Source: Halopelagius longus (lineage in GTDB: Archaea > Halobacteriota > Halobacteria > Halobacteriales > Haloferacaceae). Taken from it: 64,000 nt of DNA. The translations under genes and the position numbers were made by a program. The notes under the pieces were generated by a model, which was not told the DNA's origin, did not search any database, and saw only the letters and a program-made list of their open reading frames with translations. The DNA lies in the NCBI RefSeq assembly GCF_900100875.1, contig NZ_FNKQ01000005.1:1-64000 (forward strand). Reading direction: 5' to 3'. This document shows positions 1 to 8,805 of this stretch, piece by piece. Numbering within the stretch: position 1 is the first letter of the stretch; every line of letters starts with the position of its first letter.

Positions 1-364
1 TCTCGGGGTCGTGTTCGTCGGCGGCGTTGTACATCCCCACGGCGTGGTTCGAACTCGCGAACACCATCCGGTCGACGCCGTTCTCGACCATCGCGTCGAG
101 GACGTTCTTCGTCCCCTCGATGTTGGTCTGAGAGACCGCCTCCCACTCCGAATCCGGCGAGGACGCTCCCGCGAGGTGAACCACGACGTCGACGTCGTCT
201 ATCTTCTCTCGGACGTCGTCGGAGTCGGTCACGTCGAGGAGTTCGCTCTCTATCTCCTCGGTCTCCGAGTGGGTGAACGGGACGACGGTGTGGTCGTCGC
301 CGAACGCGTCGAGCACTTCCCGGCCCACGTTCCCGGCCGCCCCCGTGAGTGCGATGCGTGCCAT
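1..364 (-). CDS. NAD-dependent epimerase/dehydratase (extended SDR), C-terminus outside window
   Basis: This is the first 121 residues of an extended short-chain dehydrogenase; the rest runs off the left edge. The protein starts MARIALTGAAGNVGRE, which contains the Rossmann TGxxGxxG NAD-binding motif, and later has VVHLAGASS and the segment FASSNHAVGMY. The SSNHxVG segment is characteristic of the haloarchaeal Azf glucose-6-phosphate dehydrogenase and uronate dehydrogenase branch, where the serine belongs to the catalytic triad. The catalytic YxxxK lies beyond the window, so substrate cannot be assigned. An NAD-dependent sugar or sugar-acid dehydrogenase is the best guess; a plain nucleotide-sugar epimerase is the alternative. 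The start is the ATG at 364, with no competing upstream start evident. Confidence 0.8.
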   Translation of the reverse strand, partial: MARIALTGAAGNVGREVLDAFGDDHTVVPFTHSETEEIESELLDVTDSDDVREKIDDVDVVVHLAGASSPDSEWEAVSQTNIEGTKNVLDAMVENGVDRMVFASSNHAVGMYNAADEHDPE

Positions 365-447
365 CTCTCGTCCGAAGACGGTTCGCGCGCGAAAAGTCGT
401 TGTGGCCCTCCTATCCCTCTTTTACGGGAACATCACAACAGGGTACG

Positions 448-1851
448 TCAGATCCCGGACGCGGCGACGCCTGTCACGTCGCGGAACGCCCCTTGGACCA
501 CCTCCGAAAGCGCCGGGTGGACGTGGATGGTCTCGGCGAGGGTGGTCGCGTCCGCCCCCGCGGCGACGGCGGTGCTGACCTCGTGAATGAGCGACGACGC
601 CTCCGGGCCGACGACGTGGACGCCGAGAATCTCCCCGTCGTCGGCGACGATGGCCTTCGCGAACCCGCCCTTGTTGTCGATTCCGCCGCCCAACGCCTGC
701 TCCTCGTAGGAGTACGTCCCGACGTCGTACTCGACGTCCTCGCCTATCTCGGCCTCCGTCTTCCCCAGACTCCCCACCTCCGGCGACCCGAATATCGCGT
801 GGGCCATCCCCGGGTAGGACACCTCCCGTTCGTTGCCCCGCACGGCGTTTTCGACGGCGTACTCGGCCTCCTTGTCGCCGGAGTGTTTGAACATGTAGTT
901 GCCGGCGACGTCGCCGATGGCCCACACCCCCTCGACGGACGTTCGGAGGTACTCGTCCGTCTCCACGAACCCCTTCTCGTCCGTCTCGATGCCGGCGGCC
1001 GAGACGTTCCACAGGTCCGAGTTCGGCCGTCGTCCGGTCGCGACGAGGAGTTCGTCGCCCGCGACGGTTATCTCCTCGCCGCCCTCGGACTCGGCGGTGA
1101 CGCGCTTTTCGCCGCCCTCGTCGGCCATCTCCGTCACCGTGTACCCCAACCGGAGTTCGTGTTCCTCCCGGTAGGCGTCGGTGACCTGTTCGGCGATATC
1201 CGCGTCTTCCCGGTCGACGAGTGTCTCGCCGTGGCCGACGATGGTCACGTCCGACCCCATCTGCGAGAAGAAGTGACCCATCTCGACGGCGATGTACCCG
1301 CCGCCGACGATTACGAGTCGGTCGGGGAGTCCGTCGATTTCGCCGGTCAACACCTCGGCGCTGGTGAGGTAGTCCACCCGGTCGGTCCCGTCGATGGAGT
1401 CGGGTACCGTCGGCCGAGAGCCACCGGCGAGGACGATTCTGTCGGCTGATAGCCGCCCGCCGCCGGTGTCGTCGTCGCCGCTCACCTCGACGGTGTGTTC
1501 GTCGACGAAGCGTCCCTCAGCCCGATAGAGCGTCAGCCGGTCGTTCTTTCGGGCGCGTTCGGCCTTCGACTCGGCCTTTTCGGCCATCGTCTGCGCGACG
1601 CCGTCGACGACGTCCGCGAACGCGACGCCGTCGAGAGACGCCTCGACGCCGAACTGCTCGGCGTTGCGCACCGTTTCGGCGACGTTCGCGCTGTGAATCA
1701 GCCGCTTCGAGGGGTTACAGCCCCGGTTGAGACAGGTTCCGCCGAGCCTCCCTCGTTCGACCAACGCCACGTCCAATCCCTCCGCTGTGGCCTCCGAGGC
1801 GACGATGTTCCCCGTGCCGCCGCCCAGAACAATTAGGTCGTACTCCTCCAT
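448..1851 (-). CDS. FAD-dependent pyridine nucleotide-disulfide oxidoreductase (dihydrolipoyl dehydrogenase / low-molecular-weight disulfide reductase type)
   Basis: Encodes 467 residues, the usual length of this family. The N-terminus has the FAD-binding GGGTGN motif, followed by the redox-active disulfide in GGTCLNRGCNPSK (CxxxxC, about residues 36-50). A second GGGYIAVEMG motif binds NAD(P)H, AIGDVAGN is the late FAD motif, and the C-terminus carries the catalytic His-Glu pair in HVHPALSE. These give an enzyme that transfers electrons from NAD(P)H through FAD to a disulfide. The RGCNPSK form, rather than the VGCIPSK usual in lipoamide dehydrogenases, and the absence of neighbouring 2-oxoacid dehydrogenase genes make a bis-gamma-glutamylcystine or mycothione-like reductase plausible. 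That choice is inference; dihydrolipoyl dehydrogenase remains possible. Confidence 0.88.
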   Translation of the reverse strand: MEEYDLIVLGGGTGNIVASEATAEGLDVALVERGRLGGTCLNRGCNPSKRLIHSANVAETVRNAEQFGVEASLDGVAFADVVDGVAQTMAEKAESKAERARKNDRLTLYRAEGRFVDEHTVEVSGDDDTGGGRLSADRIVLAGGSRPTVPDSIDGTDRVDYLTSAEVLTGEIDGLPDRLVIVGGGYIAVEMGHFFSQMGSDVTIVGHGETLVDREDADIAEQVTDAYREEHELRLGYTVTEMADEGGEKRVTAESEGGEEITVAGDELLVATGRRPNSDLWNVSAAGIETDEKGFVETDEYLRTSVEGVWAIGDVAGNYMFKHSGDKEAEYAVENAVRGNEREVSYPGMAHAIFGSPEVGSLGKTEAEIGEDVEYDVGTYSYEEQALGGGIDNKGGFAKAIVADDGEILGVHVVGPEASSLIHEVSTAVAAGADATTLAETIHVHPALSEVVQGAFRDVTGVAASGI

Positions 1852-1923
1852 AGGTGTCTGTGTGAATTCCTCCCATCGTCACTTCTGCATTTGGGCAGCG
1901 CGAACGACGGGACGCGCGTACCG

Positions 1924-3786
1924 ATGACCGACGGGCGGTTCACGCCGATAGAGGAGTACGGATTCGTCGGGAATCTGGAGACGTGCGCGCTCGTCGCGCC
2001 AAACGGCTCCGTCGACTGGTTCCCGTTCCCCCACGTCGAGGGTCCGAGCATCCTCGCGGCGGTTCTCGACCCCGACAGAGGCGGCCGCTTTCGGGTGAGT
2101 CCGACCGGGCCGTTCGAGGGGAGCCAACGGTACGTCGAGCGGACGAACGTCCTCGAAACGACGTTCGACGCCGCGGGCGGAACGGCGACGGTGACCGACT
2201 TCTTCCCGCCCGCGGGGAAGGTCGACCACCCGAAGAAGGTGCTCTACCGTAAAGTCGACTGCACCGAGGGGAGTGTCGACCTCCAAGTCGAGTACGAACC
2301 GAAGTTCGACTACGGACGCGCCGACACCGCGTTCGTTCGGACCGAGAAGGGAGTCCGCGCCGAGGGTGCCGACGAACGGACGCTCTTGGAGGTTCCGACC
2401 GACCTCGACGTCGCCGACGACCGCGTGACCGGCACGCTCGCCGTCGAGGAGGGAGACACGGAGTGGGTGTTGCTCCGCTGTACCGGCGCCGAGGACGCCG
2501 ACACGGACCCGGAGGGAGCGCTCGCGGACACGATACGCTACTGGAGAGAGTGGGTGGAGACCTGTCGCGACGAGGGGTCGGGCTGCATCTTCGAGGGACC
2601 GTGGCACGACCTCGCGGTACGGTCGGGACTCGCGCTCAAACTCCTCACGCACGAGGAGACGGGGGCCATCGCGGCCGCACCCACGACGTCGCTCCCGGAG
2701 GATATCGGCGGCGTCAGAAACTGGGACTACCGGTTCAACTGGCTCCGCGACGCCGGGTTCACCGTACAGGCGCTGTCGAGTCTCGGAAACGCCGAGGGAG
2801 CGACCGAGTACTTCGAGTGGTTCGTGGACCTCTGTCGGGCGGACGACCCGGAGGCGATTCAACCGCTGTACGGTCTCCACGGCGATTCGGACCTCGACGA
2901 GACCGAACTCGACCACCTCGACGGCTATCGGAACTCCCGCCCGGTGCGAATCGGCAACGACGCGGCCGACCAGACGCAACTCGACATCTACGGCGAACTG
3001 CTTCTCGCGGTCGACGAGGTGCTCCAACTCGGCCGCGAGTTGGACGACGAGGAGTGGGAGACCGTTCGAAACATCGTCGAGTACGTCCGCGACGTCTGGG
3101 ACGAACCAGACGCCGGAATCTGGGAAGTTCGGGGCGCGGAGAGACAGTTCGTCTACTCGAAGGTGATGTGTTGGGTCGCGCTCGACCGGGGTATCGACGT
3201 CGCGACGACCTACGGCTACGAGGCTCCCGTCGACGAGTGGCGGGACACCCGCGAGACTATCGAGGAGGACGTACTCGAAAACGGGTACGACGAGGACGTC
3301 GGCGCGTTCGTGCAAGCGTACGACACCGACGCTCTGGACGCGACCGGGCTGCTGATACCTATCGTCGGCTTTCTGCCGTTCGACGACGAGCGAGTGCAGA
3401 ATACGATCGAGGCGATAGAAGACCGGCTCTTGGAGGGGGAGGTCCTCGTACGACGGTACGACGGAGACGACGGCCTGCCGGGCGACGAGGGGGCGTTCGT
3501 CCTCTGCTCGTGTTGGCTGATCGACGCGCTCGCGCTCTCCGGACGCATCGAGGAGGCCGCCGACCGGTTCGAATCGCTCACCGAGTACGTCAGTTCGCTC
3601 GGTCTCCTCGCCGAGGAGGTAGACGCGGACGCCGGCGCGCAGCTCGGGAACTATCCCCAAGCGTTCAGTCACATCGGACTCGTCAACAGCACACTCTATC
3701 TGGGTCACGTGCGCGGGTACGAGTCGCCGGGGGCGGAGCCGATGGGAGTCCGCCTCGGCGACCCAGTAGATCCGGAGGACGGATAG
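1924..3786 (+). CDS. Glycoside hydrolase family 15 (glucoamylase/trehalase-like)
   Basis: Encodes about 620 residues. An N-terminal beta-sandwich of about 250 residues precedes the (alpha/alpha)6 barrel, as in archaeal GH15 glucoamylases and trehalases. The barrel opens with the signature RNWDYRFNWLRDAGFT (about residues 264-279); GIWEVRG holds the likely general acid Glu401, and the C-terminal QLGNYPQAFSH block is typical. The enzyme would release glucose from alpha-glucans, isomaltose-type oligosaccharides or trehalose in the cytoplasm, since no signal peptide is seen. The frame is open from a TTG at 1891, but the ATG at 1924 gives the family-typical N-terminus (FTPIEEYGFVGN). It diverges from the reductase at 1851 with a short shared promoter region. 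Confidence 0.92.
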   Translation: MTDGRFTPIEEYGFVGNLETCALVAPNGSVDWFPFPHVEGPSILAAVLDPDRGGRFRVSPTGPFEGSQRYVERTNVLETTFDAAGGTATVTDFFPPAGKVDHPKKVLYRKVDCTEGSVDLQVEYEPKFDYGRADTAFVRTEKGVRAEGADERTLLEVPTDLDVADDRVTGTLAVEEGDTEWVLLRCTGAEDADTDPEGALADTIRYWREWVETCRDEGSGCIFEGPWHDLAVRSGLALKLLTHEETGAIAAAPTTSLPEDIGGVRNWDYRFNWLRDAGFTVQALSSLGNAEGATEYFEWFVDLCRADDPEAIQPLYGLHGDSDLDETELDHLDGYRNSRPVRIGNDAADQTQLDIYGELLLAVDEVLQLGRELDDEEWETVRNIVEYVRDVWDEPDAGIWEVRGAERQFVYSKVMCWVALDRGIDVATTYGYEAPVDEWRDTRETIEEDVLENGYDEDVGAFVQAYDTDALDATGLLIPIVGFLPFDDERVQNTIEAIEDRLLEGEVLVRRYDGDDGLPGDEGAFVLCSCWLIDALALSGRIEEAADRFESLTEYVSSLGLLAEEVDADAGAQLGNYPQAFSHIGLVNSTLYLGHVRGYESPGAEPMGVRLGDPVDPEDG

Positions 3787-3929
3787 CGACGCTCTGCCTC
3801 CGCGCCGACGGTGAACTCGCGCTGCTGCCGGTGACCCCGTCCCGTCGTGCCGCGCCGCGACACCTGTGTCACTCGGTGGCCGAGGTGACCGGCGGTGACG
3901 TAATACCCACCGGCGTCCTATCGAGTAGT

Positions 3930-4868
3930 ATGAACGTTCTCGTCGTCGGCGGGTCGGGATTCGTCGGCACCGAACTCCGCCGCGAACTGGTCGAACGCGG
4001 ACACGCCGTCACCGTCCTCTCCCGCGACCCGGACGTAGACTCCGACGCCGGAGGCGACGTTCGAGCGGTGAGCGGTGACGTGACCGACTACGACTCCATC
4101 GAGTCGGCGTTCGAAGGACAGGACGCAGTCGTCAACCTCGTCGCCCTCTCGCCGTTGTTCAAACCGAACGGCGGCGACGAGATGCACGACAGGGTCCACC
4201 GCGGCGGCACCGAGAACGTCGTCGCCGCGGCGGAAGCCCACGGCGTCGAACGACTCGTGCAGATGAGCGCACTCGGGGCCGACCCCGACGGGCCGACCGC
4301 CTACATCCGCGCGAAAGGGGCCGCAGAACGCGTCGTCCGCGAGTCGTCGCTGGAGTGGGCCGTCGTCCGCCCCTCGGTCGTCTTCGGCGACGGCGGCGAG
4401 TTCGTCTCCTTCACGAAGACGCTCACGACGCCGTACGTGACGGGGTTGCCCGGCGGCGGGAAGACGCGCTTCCAACCCATCTGGCTCGGTGACCTCGCGC
4501 CGATGCTGGCCGACTGCGTCGAACGCGACGAACACGTCGGGGAGACGTACGAACTCGGCGGCCCGGAGGTGCTCACCCTCGCTGAGGTGGCGAAACTCGC
4601 CTACCGCGCGGAGGGGAAGTCGCTCCGCGTCCTCCCCGTCCCGATGGTGCTGGCTCGAATCGGACTCACCCTCGGCGGGATGATTCCGGGATTCCCGATG
4701 GGCGCGGACCAGTACCGGTCGCTCCGGTTCGACAACACCGTCGCGGAGAACGACGTTCGCGCGTTCGGCGTCGGCCCCGGTGACCTCCGGACGCTCTCGG
4801 ACTACCTCGGCGTCGGCGACGGAGCGTCCGAGTCGGAGTCGTCGCACTCCGCCGAGAGCGTGGCGTGA
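3930..4868 (+). CDS. NAD(P)-binding atypical SDR, complex I NDUFA9-like
   Basis: Encodes 312 residues beginning MNVLVVGGSGFVGTEL, a GxxGxxG dinucleotide-binding motif at the very N-terminus. It has the body of an atypical extended SDR: VNLVALSPLF, then VERLVQMSALGAD and a YIRAKGAAE segment in place of a classical YxxxK. This organisation matches the NDUFA9-like and NAD(P)H-binding group, whose members are often non-catalytic or act in electron transfer or quinone metabolism. The C-terminus is acidic and serine-rich. The stop overlaps the start of the next gene (TGATG at 4866-4870), so the two are likely co-translated. No specific substrate can be named. Confidence 0.85.
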   Translation: MNVLVVGGSGFVGTELRRELVERGHAVTVLSRDPDVDSDAGGDVRAVSGDVTDYDSIESAFEGQDAVVNLVALSPLFKPNGGDEMHDRVHRGGTENVVAAAEAHGVERLVQMSALGADPDGPTAYIRAKGAAERVVRESSLEWAVVRPSVVFGDGGEFVSFTKTLTTPYVTGLPGGGKTRFQPIWLGDLAPMLADCVERDEHVGETYELGGPEVLTLAEVAKLAYRAEGKSLRVLPVPMVLARIGLTLGGMIPGFPMGADQYRSLRFDNTVAENDVRAFGVGPGDLRTLSDYLGVGDGASESESSHSAESVA

Positions 4869-5326
4869 TGGTCGCCGTTCCGTCGCTTCGGCGGGTCGCC
4901 CGCGTCGCCGCCGTCGCCGCAGGTCTGTCCGGCGGACTCGGCTTCCTCTCTCTGATGGGCGCGTTCGGTCCCATCTCCTGTTGGACCTCACAGTCGAGCA
5001 CTGACGGCGGCGAAACCACCGTCTCACGGGGGTGTTCGGCCGGAATCGACTACCTGCTGAGCGGTGCCGGCGGCAACGCCCCGGTGTTGTTCTTCTGGGC
5101 GATGGTTCTTCTCGTCGTCGTCGCGGTGGGCGTCTCCGCCGCGTGGACCGGCCGCCGCCGCGTCGTCTGGCTGACGGTCCTCGTCGGCGTCGTCGTCTCG
5201 ATTATCGGCCTCATGAGCATCGGGTGGTACTTCGTCCTCCCGACGCTGTCTCTCTCGGTCGCCGCGGTGGCTCTCACCGTCGCGGCGCGTCGCGGCGACG
5301 ACGGCGGACCGCGGACGGCGACGTAG
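4868..5326 (+). CDS. Small four-helix membrane protein, paralogue of the protein at 12479
   Basis: Encodes 152 residues of unknown function. Hydrophobic stretches near residues 12-38, 72-92, 98-118 and 120-142 predict four membrane helices. A loop after the first helix carries a cysteine pair (GPISCW and SRGCSAG). Residues from about 62 onward (YLLSGAGGNAPVLFFW, AAWTGRRR, PTLSLSV) align with the protein encoded at 12479-12958, which has the same cysteine pair and helix order, so the two are paralogues. The ATG at 4868 shares one base with the preceding stop codon. A GTG at 4865 would add one residue, but the ATG fits the overlap. Confidence 0.72.
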   Translation: MVAVPSLRRVARVAAVAAGLSGGLGFLSLMGAFGPISCWTSQSSTDGGETTVSRGCSAGIDYLLSGAGGNAPVLFFWAMVLLVVVAVGVSAAWTGRRRVVWLTVLVGVVVSIIGLMSIGWYFVLPTLSLSVAAVALTVAARRGDDGGPRTAT

Positions 5327-5451
5327 CGTAGAGTCCCTCTCCTCCTCTCCCCCCCATACCCCCTCCCCTCACCACCTCACCCTCGCGTCGCCTCCGACCG
5401 CCACGCCGCGCCTCTCTTCCTCTCTCCCCGACCGCCGCGCCTCTCTCCTCG
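5327..5451. other. Pyrimidine-rich intergenic spacer between convergent genes
   Basis: After the stop at 5326 the plus strand is almost purely C and T for about 100 bases, with repeated short runs of ctcc, cccc and cctctc, up to the stop of the convergent RNA ligase gene at 5452. The tract contains T-runs only up to two or three bases, so it is not a classical archaeal oligo-T terminator. No ORF or RNA gene is apparent. Confidence 0.5.
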
Positions 5452-6579
5452 TCACTCGTCGTACGTTCCCCCTTCGAGGTAGTACTGAACGCGGTCCGTC
5501 GTCGACTCGGCGACCTTGACGAACTCTACGACCCGTTCTCCGTCCTCGCGGCAGTCATCCTCCACTTCGAGCGTCATCGACAGGTCGCTCAGGTGATCGA
5601 AGAGTGCGTCGATGGCCTCCGGGTCGCCCCGGACCGTGTGCCGTTCGCCGGCCGCCTCTCCGTCCCTCACGTCCTCGATGGTCTCGACCATGGGGAGAAG
5701 GATAGACTCTCCGAGGTCGCGGGCCCGTTCCCGGAGACGAGCGTCGTCCTCGTCGAACTCTGCGGCCTGAAACGCCTCTCGGACGACGCGCGAGAAGACG
5801 AAGTCGCGTCCGCGTTCGAAAGGGAGCGAGAACGCGTAGGCGAGGTCATCGTGGTGTTGCGACTCGGTCGTGTACTTGACCATCGACTCGCAGTCGGGCG
5901 ATTTCAGCACCACGCCCTCCCGGTCGGCCGCGTCGAGTTCTTCGATCACCGACCGAACTTCCTCCGCCGCCGCCGCCGTCTCGTACGGCCCGAAGAGGCG
6001 CGGCTGGGGGAACTCGTACTCTTCGCAGAGCGCGCGCCGCTCCTCGACCGAGAGCGGCGCTCCCGACTCGCGGTCCCGGATGCCGAACACCCGCACTGAG
6101 TTGGTGTCGACCCCCGCGTAGTCGTGCGTCGTGTACGGCGTCTCCGGCCCGATCAGTTCCGCACAGAGCATCTTCTCGGGGTGGTCGGCGAAGAACGCCG
6201 ACAGGTCGAGCAGTTCCCGCACCCGCGCGGTCGTGTACGGGCAGACGTATCCGCCCCGCGTGAACGCGAGGGGTTCGCCGACGTCGGCCACCCGGACGTT
6301 GAACCCGTCGAGTTTCTCCTCGGCGAAGACCGTCTCTTCCTCCTCGAAGAACGACGAGACGCCGGTGTCGAGCACGAGGATACGAGGGGTACTGGGGTAG
6401 CCGCGAACGACGGCGTCGGCGTCCTCGAAGAGGACGGTCCCTCGCTCGACGCCGTGGCGGGCGTCGGACATGACGTAGTACGTCCGGCCGTCGACGCACC
6501 GCTGTTCGAGGTGTTCGAACAGTTCCGACGGATTCTCGGCGGTCGTCTCCAACCGCTCGTAGTACTCCCGTTCGTCCAT
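5452..6579 (-). CDS. ATP-dependent RNA ligase, archaeal Rnl3 (Pab1020-type) family
   Basis: Encodes 375 residues with the nucleotidyltransferase motifs in order. Motif I is EEKLDGFNV, giving the adenylated Lys89; a motif III/IIIa region is seen around AELIGPET (Glu141); motif IV is EGVVLK (221-226); motif V is MVKYT (Lys235). About 130 C-terminal residues follow, consistent with the dimerisation domain of Pab1020-type enzymes, which join or circularise RNA ends. It starts at the ATG at 6579 and diverges from an RNA ligase partner protein at 6699, a conserved pairing. The biological substrate (tRNA or rRNA introns, circular RNAs or broken RNA) is not shown by the sequence. Confidence 0.9.
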   Translation of the reverse strand: MDEREYYERLETTAENPSELFEHLEQRCVDGRTYYVMSDARHGVERGTVLFEDADAVVRGYPSTPRILVLDTGVSSFFEEEETVFAEEKLDGFNVRVADVGEPLAFTRGGYVCPYTTARVRELLDLSAFFADHPEKMLCAELIGPETPYTTHDYAGVDTNSVRVFGIRDRESGAPLSVEERRALCEEYEFPQPRLFGPYETAAAAEEVRSVIEELDAADREGVVLKSPDCESMVKYTTESQHHDDLAYAFSLPFERGRDFVFSRVVREAFQAAEFDEDDARLRERARDLGESILLPMVETIEDVRDGEAAGERHTVRGDPEAIDALFDHLSDLSMTLEVEDDCREDGERVVEFVKVAESTTDRVQYYLEGGTYDE

Positions 6580-6698
6580 ACAGTAGCGGAGGGTCTTGCC
6601 GGTGAAAAGAATCGGGATGGTCGCTTCGAACTCCGACGCTCGCCGTTCTGCGTCGGCGGAGGATGACGCCTTTACCCCTCAGGTGCGAACTGGCGACT

Positions 6699-7388
6699 AT
6701 GCCGACCGACCTCCCGCGCCAACAGTTCGTGCTCGACACGTCCCTGTTCATCACGGAGGAGATTCGCGAAGACGGGGAGACGCTCGAAGAGGCGGTGCTC
6801 CGCCTGTTAGACCTCGTCGCGACCGCGAGGCTGGAACTCAACATCTCCTGTCACATGCCGCCGTCCATCCACGACGAACTCGGGACGATGCTGCGCGACA
6901 GGGACGTCGACGACGAGGTGTTCTCGCGGCTCGATACGTGGGTCGTCCGGAAGAGTCCGGACCGCTACGGCGTCAGCATCCCCGCCAACGTCGTCTACAA
7001 CTTCATCGACGAGATGAGCGACCGGGTCGATCGAGGGTTGCGAGTCTCCGAACAAGCGCTCCGGGAGGTGGAGCGACTCGACCCGGAGGATATGAAGCGA
7101 CAGGTGGACGACGACGGGGAGAACGAGTACATGACGGAGGCCGACCGCGTCCTCTCGCGGATGCGGGACAAGTACCGACGGGCGCTCCGACAGGGCGTTC
7201 TCGACTCCCGAGAGGACTTCGACCTCCTCGTCCTCGCGCGGGAACTGGAGGCCGGCGTCGTCACCGAAGACAGGGGCATCATCTCCTGGGCGGACGAGTT
7301 CGGCCTTCGGTACGTCCGAGGCGGGCGCTTTCCGACGCTCTTGGAGGAGTACCTGCGCGCGACCGGCGCCGAGGGCTACGAACGGTGA
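6699..7388 (+). CDS. RNA ligase partner protein, PIN-domain fold
   Basis: Encodes 229 residues. The N-terminus [12 protein letters not shown] carries the first PIN-domain aspartate (Asp13), and the C-terminal half has [19 protein letters not shown] with the later acidic residues of a PIN nuclease site, followed by an [12 protein letters not shown] end. This arrangement matches the archaeal RNA ligase partner family, found next to Rnl3 ligases. It may process or hold RNA ends for the ligase encoded divergently at 5452-6579. The frame is open from an ATG at 6663, but the ATG at 6699 lies 20-30 bases after a TTTACC element and gives the family-like N-terminus. Nuclease activity is inferred from the fold only. 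Confidence 0.87.
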   Translation: MPTDLPRQQFVLDTSLFITEEIREDGETLEEAVLRLLDLVATARLELNISCHMPPSIHDELGTMLRDRDVDDEVFSRLDTWVVRKSPDRYGVSIPANVVYNFIDEMSDRVDRGLRVSEQALREVERLDPEDMKRQVDDDGENEYMTEADRVLSRMRDKYRRALRQGVLDSREDFDLLVLARELEAGVVTEDRGIISWADEFGLRYVRGGRFPTLLEEYLRATGAEGYER

Positions 7389-7577
7389 CGCGAGAACCGT
7401 CGACGGCCGTCGACCGGTGAGCGGCCTTCGCCGACTCCCGTGCCGACGCTCGGTCGAACAGCGCTACGGCTTCCGGACGTCGGAGTCGCCGTTCGATCGA
7501 TCCGACGAACGGTCCGTTCGTGTTCTGTTTCCCGACGGAAGAAGTACCGATTAGTAGCTCTCGTCCGTTGTCGCGTT

Positions 7578-7973
7578 ATGGAGTATCCGGTGTTCGTCTT
7601 CGACGACGACTGCGGGTTCTGTACGTGGTGGGCGGAAGCTTTCGAAGGCTACGCGACGGTTCGGACCGTCGGCTTCTCCGAGTTGAATCCGGAACTCCGG
7701 GAGCGCTTGCCCGACGATTACCGCGAGTGTTCGCACCTGGTGACCGAGGGAACGGTGTACTCGTGCGGCGCGTCGACCGAGGAGGCGTTACTCCGCACCG
7801 GTCCGGGGTCGTTCGTTCGACCCGTCGTCGAACGCCTCCGCGAGTTCGAGGTCTACAGGGGTCTCCGCGAGTGGGGGTATCGGCAAGGAGCGGACAACCG
7901 TGTTTTCTGGGGAAAGGTGCTGTCGAGGACGCCGCCGGCGAGGACGGCGCACGAGACGGAAACCGACGAGTGA
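7578..7973 (+). CDS. DCC-family (DUF393) thiol-disulfide oxidoreductase-like protein
   Basis: Encodes 131 residues starting MEYPVFVFDDDCGFC, with the DxDCxxC motif (Cys12 and Cys15) that defines the DCC family, followed by WW. The remainder (SELNPELRERLP, SSGA-like VYSCGASTEEAL, VVERLREFEVYRGL) follows the pattern of a thioredoxin-like fold with a C-terminal helical part. Members are small cytosolic proteins presumed to exchange disulfides or assist redox reactions, with little biochemical data. The frame is open further upstream to 7440, but the ATG at 7578 follows an AT-rich GATTAGTAG box by about 25 bases, fitting a leaderless transcript. Confidence 0.83.
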   Translation: MEYPVFVFDDDCGFCTWWAEAFEGYATVRTVGFSELNPELRERLPDDYRECSHLVTEGTVYSCGASTEEALLRTGPGSFVRPVVERLREFEVYRGLREWGYRQGADNRVFWGKVLSRTPPARTAHETETDE

Positions 7974-8041
7974 GCGCTGGTCGCTAAACTATCGGGAGTC
8001 GTCGGCGAACGCGGGAGAACGAGTAGGGTACGTCTGTCAGC

Positions 8042-8170
8042 CTACGCGAGGTCTTTTGCTTCCGATTCGCAGACCGGCGAGCAGTACGGTCCCGCCGTCG
8101 CGTTCGCGTCGGGGTACGCGCTGAACGCTTCGGCGCACGTCGCGCATTCGTACTCCTCGTATGCGGACAT
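8042..8170 (-). CDS. 42-residue four-cysteine zinc-ribbon-like protein
   Basis: A 42-residue ORF with two CxxC-type pairs: ECATC near residues 9-12 and YCSPVC near residues 30-34. Spaced cysteine pairs in so short a protein suggest a single zinc-binding knuckle pair. Haloarchaea encode many such small zinc-finger proteins, some affecting growth or biofilm formation, but no role can be assigned here. It is convergent with the DCC gene and divergent from the FKBP gene at 8277. The start is the ATG at 8170. Confidence 0.62.
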   Translation of the reverse strand: MSAYEEYECATCAEAFSAYPDANATAGPYCSPVCESEAKDLA

Positions 8171-8276
8171 ACACGAACGACTAGATTCGGGACGGTCAAA
8201 AATCCTCCTGACGAGACCGAGGACGGGGATGACGAAGATGGCGGAGTTTATGCCGTTGCTCGCCCGACGGCCGACT

Positions 8277-8750
8277 ATGGCTATCGAACCGGGCGACCGC
8301 GTCACCGTCGAGTACGTGGGTCGCTTCGAGGACGGCAGCGTTTTCGACACGTCGGACTACGAAGTCGCCGAGGACTCCGGCCTGTTGGGGGCGCGCGGCG
8401 AAGACCGGACCGACTACTCGCCGCTCTCCTTTACGGTCGGGGAGGGCGAGGTCATCGAGGGTCTCGAAACGGGCGTCGTCGGGATGGAAGCCGGCGAGGA
8501 GGCCACCCTGACGGTCCCGCCGGAGGAGGCGTACGGCGAGTTCGACGCAGACAGGGTGCGGGAGTACGACGCGGAGTCGTTCGAGGGGATGGTCGGCCGG
8601 TCGCCGGAGGTTGGCCTGCACGTCCACGCCCAGAACGGCCTGCACGGCGACGTGACCGCCGTCAGAGACGACACCGTGGAGGTGGACTTCAACCACGAAC
8701 TCGCCGGTAAGACGCTCGTCTTCGAGGTGGAAGTCGTGGACGTCGAGTGA
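8277..8750 (+). CDS. FKBP-type peptidyl-prolyl cis-trans isomerase, SlyD-like
   Basis: Encodes 157 residues. The N-terminus DRVTVEYVGRFEDGSVFDTS and the block EVIEGLETGVVGMEAGEE are the classical FKBP strands and loop, followed by the AYGEF hinge, an inserted flap domain (about residues 85-140) and the returning strand FEVEVVDVE. This is the archaeal SlyD-like architecture: an isomerase domain interrupted by a chaperone flap. It would assist protein folding in the cytoplasm. The frame is open from 8229, but the ATG at 8277 gives the family N-terminus and sits about 25 bases after a TTTATG box. Confidence 0.92.
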   Translation: MAIEPGDRVTVEYVGRFEDGSVFDTSDYEVAEDSGLLGARGEDRTDYSPLSFTVGEGEVIEGLETGVVGMEAGEEATLTVPPEEAYGEFDADRVREYDAESFEGMVGRSPEVGLHVHAQNGLHGDVTAVRDDTVEVDFNHELAGKTLVFEVEVVDVE

Positions 8751-8805
8751 GACGCGGGCGGAGAGACGCACCCTCCGGACCGGTTACGAACCGAGTATCA
8801 CCGCC

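Noticed and set aside
1879-3708. 609-codon open frame on the minus strand opposite the GH15 gene
   Set aside because: It is an antisense shadow in GC-rich DNA; its translation is Val/Arg/Glu-biased without any motif, whereas the plus strand has a complete GH15 enzyme.
5327-5451. Pyrimidine-rich tract as a functional H-DNA or terminator element
   Set aside because: Only low-complexity C/T bias is visible, with no mirror symmetry or long T-run.
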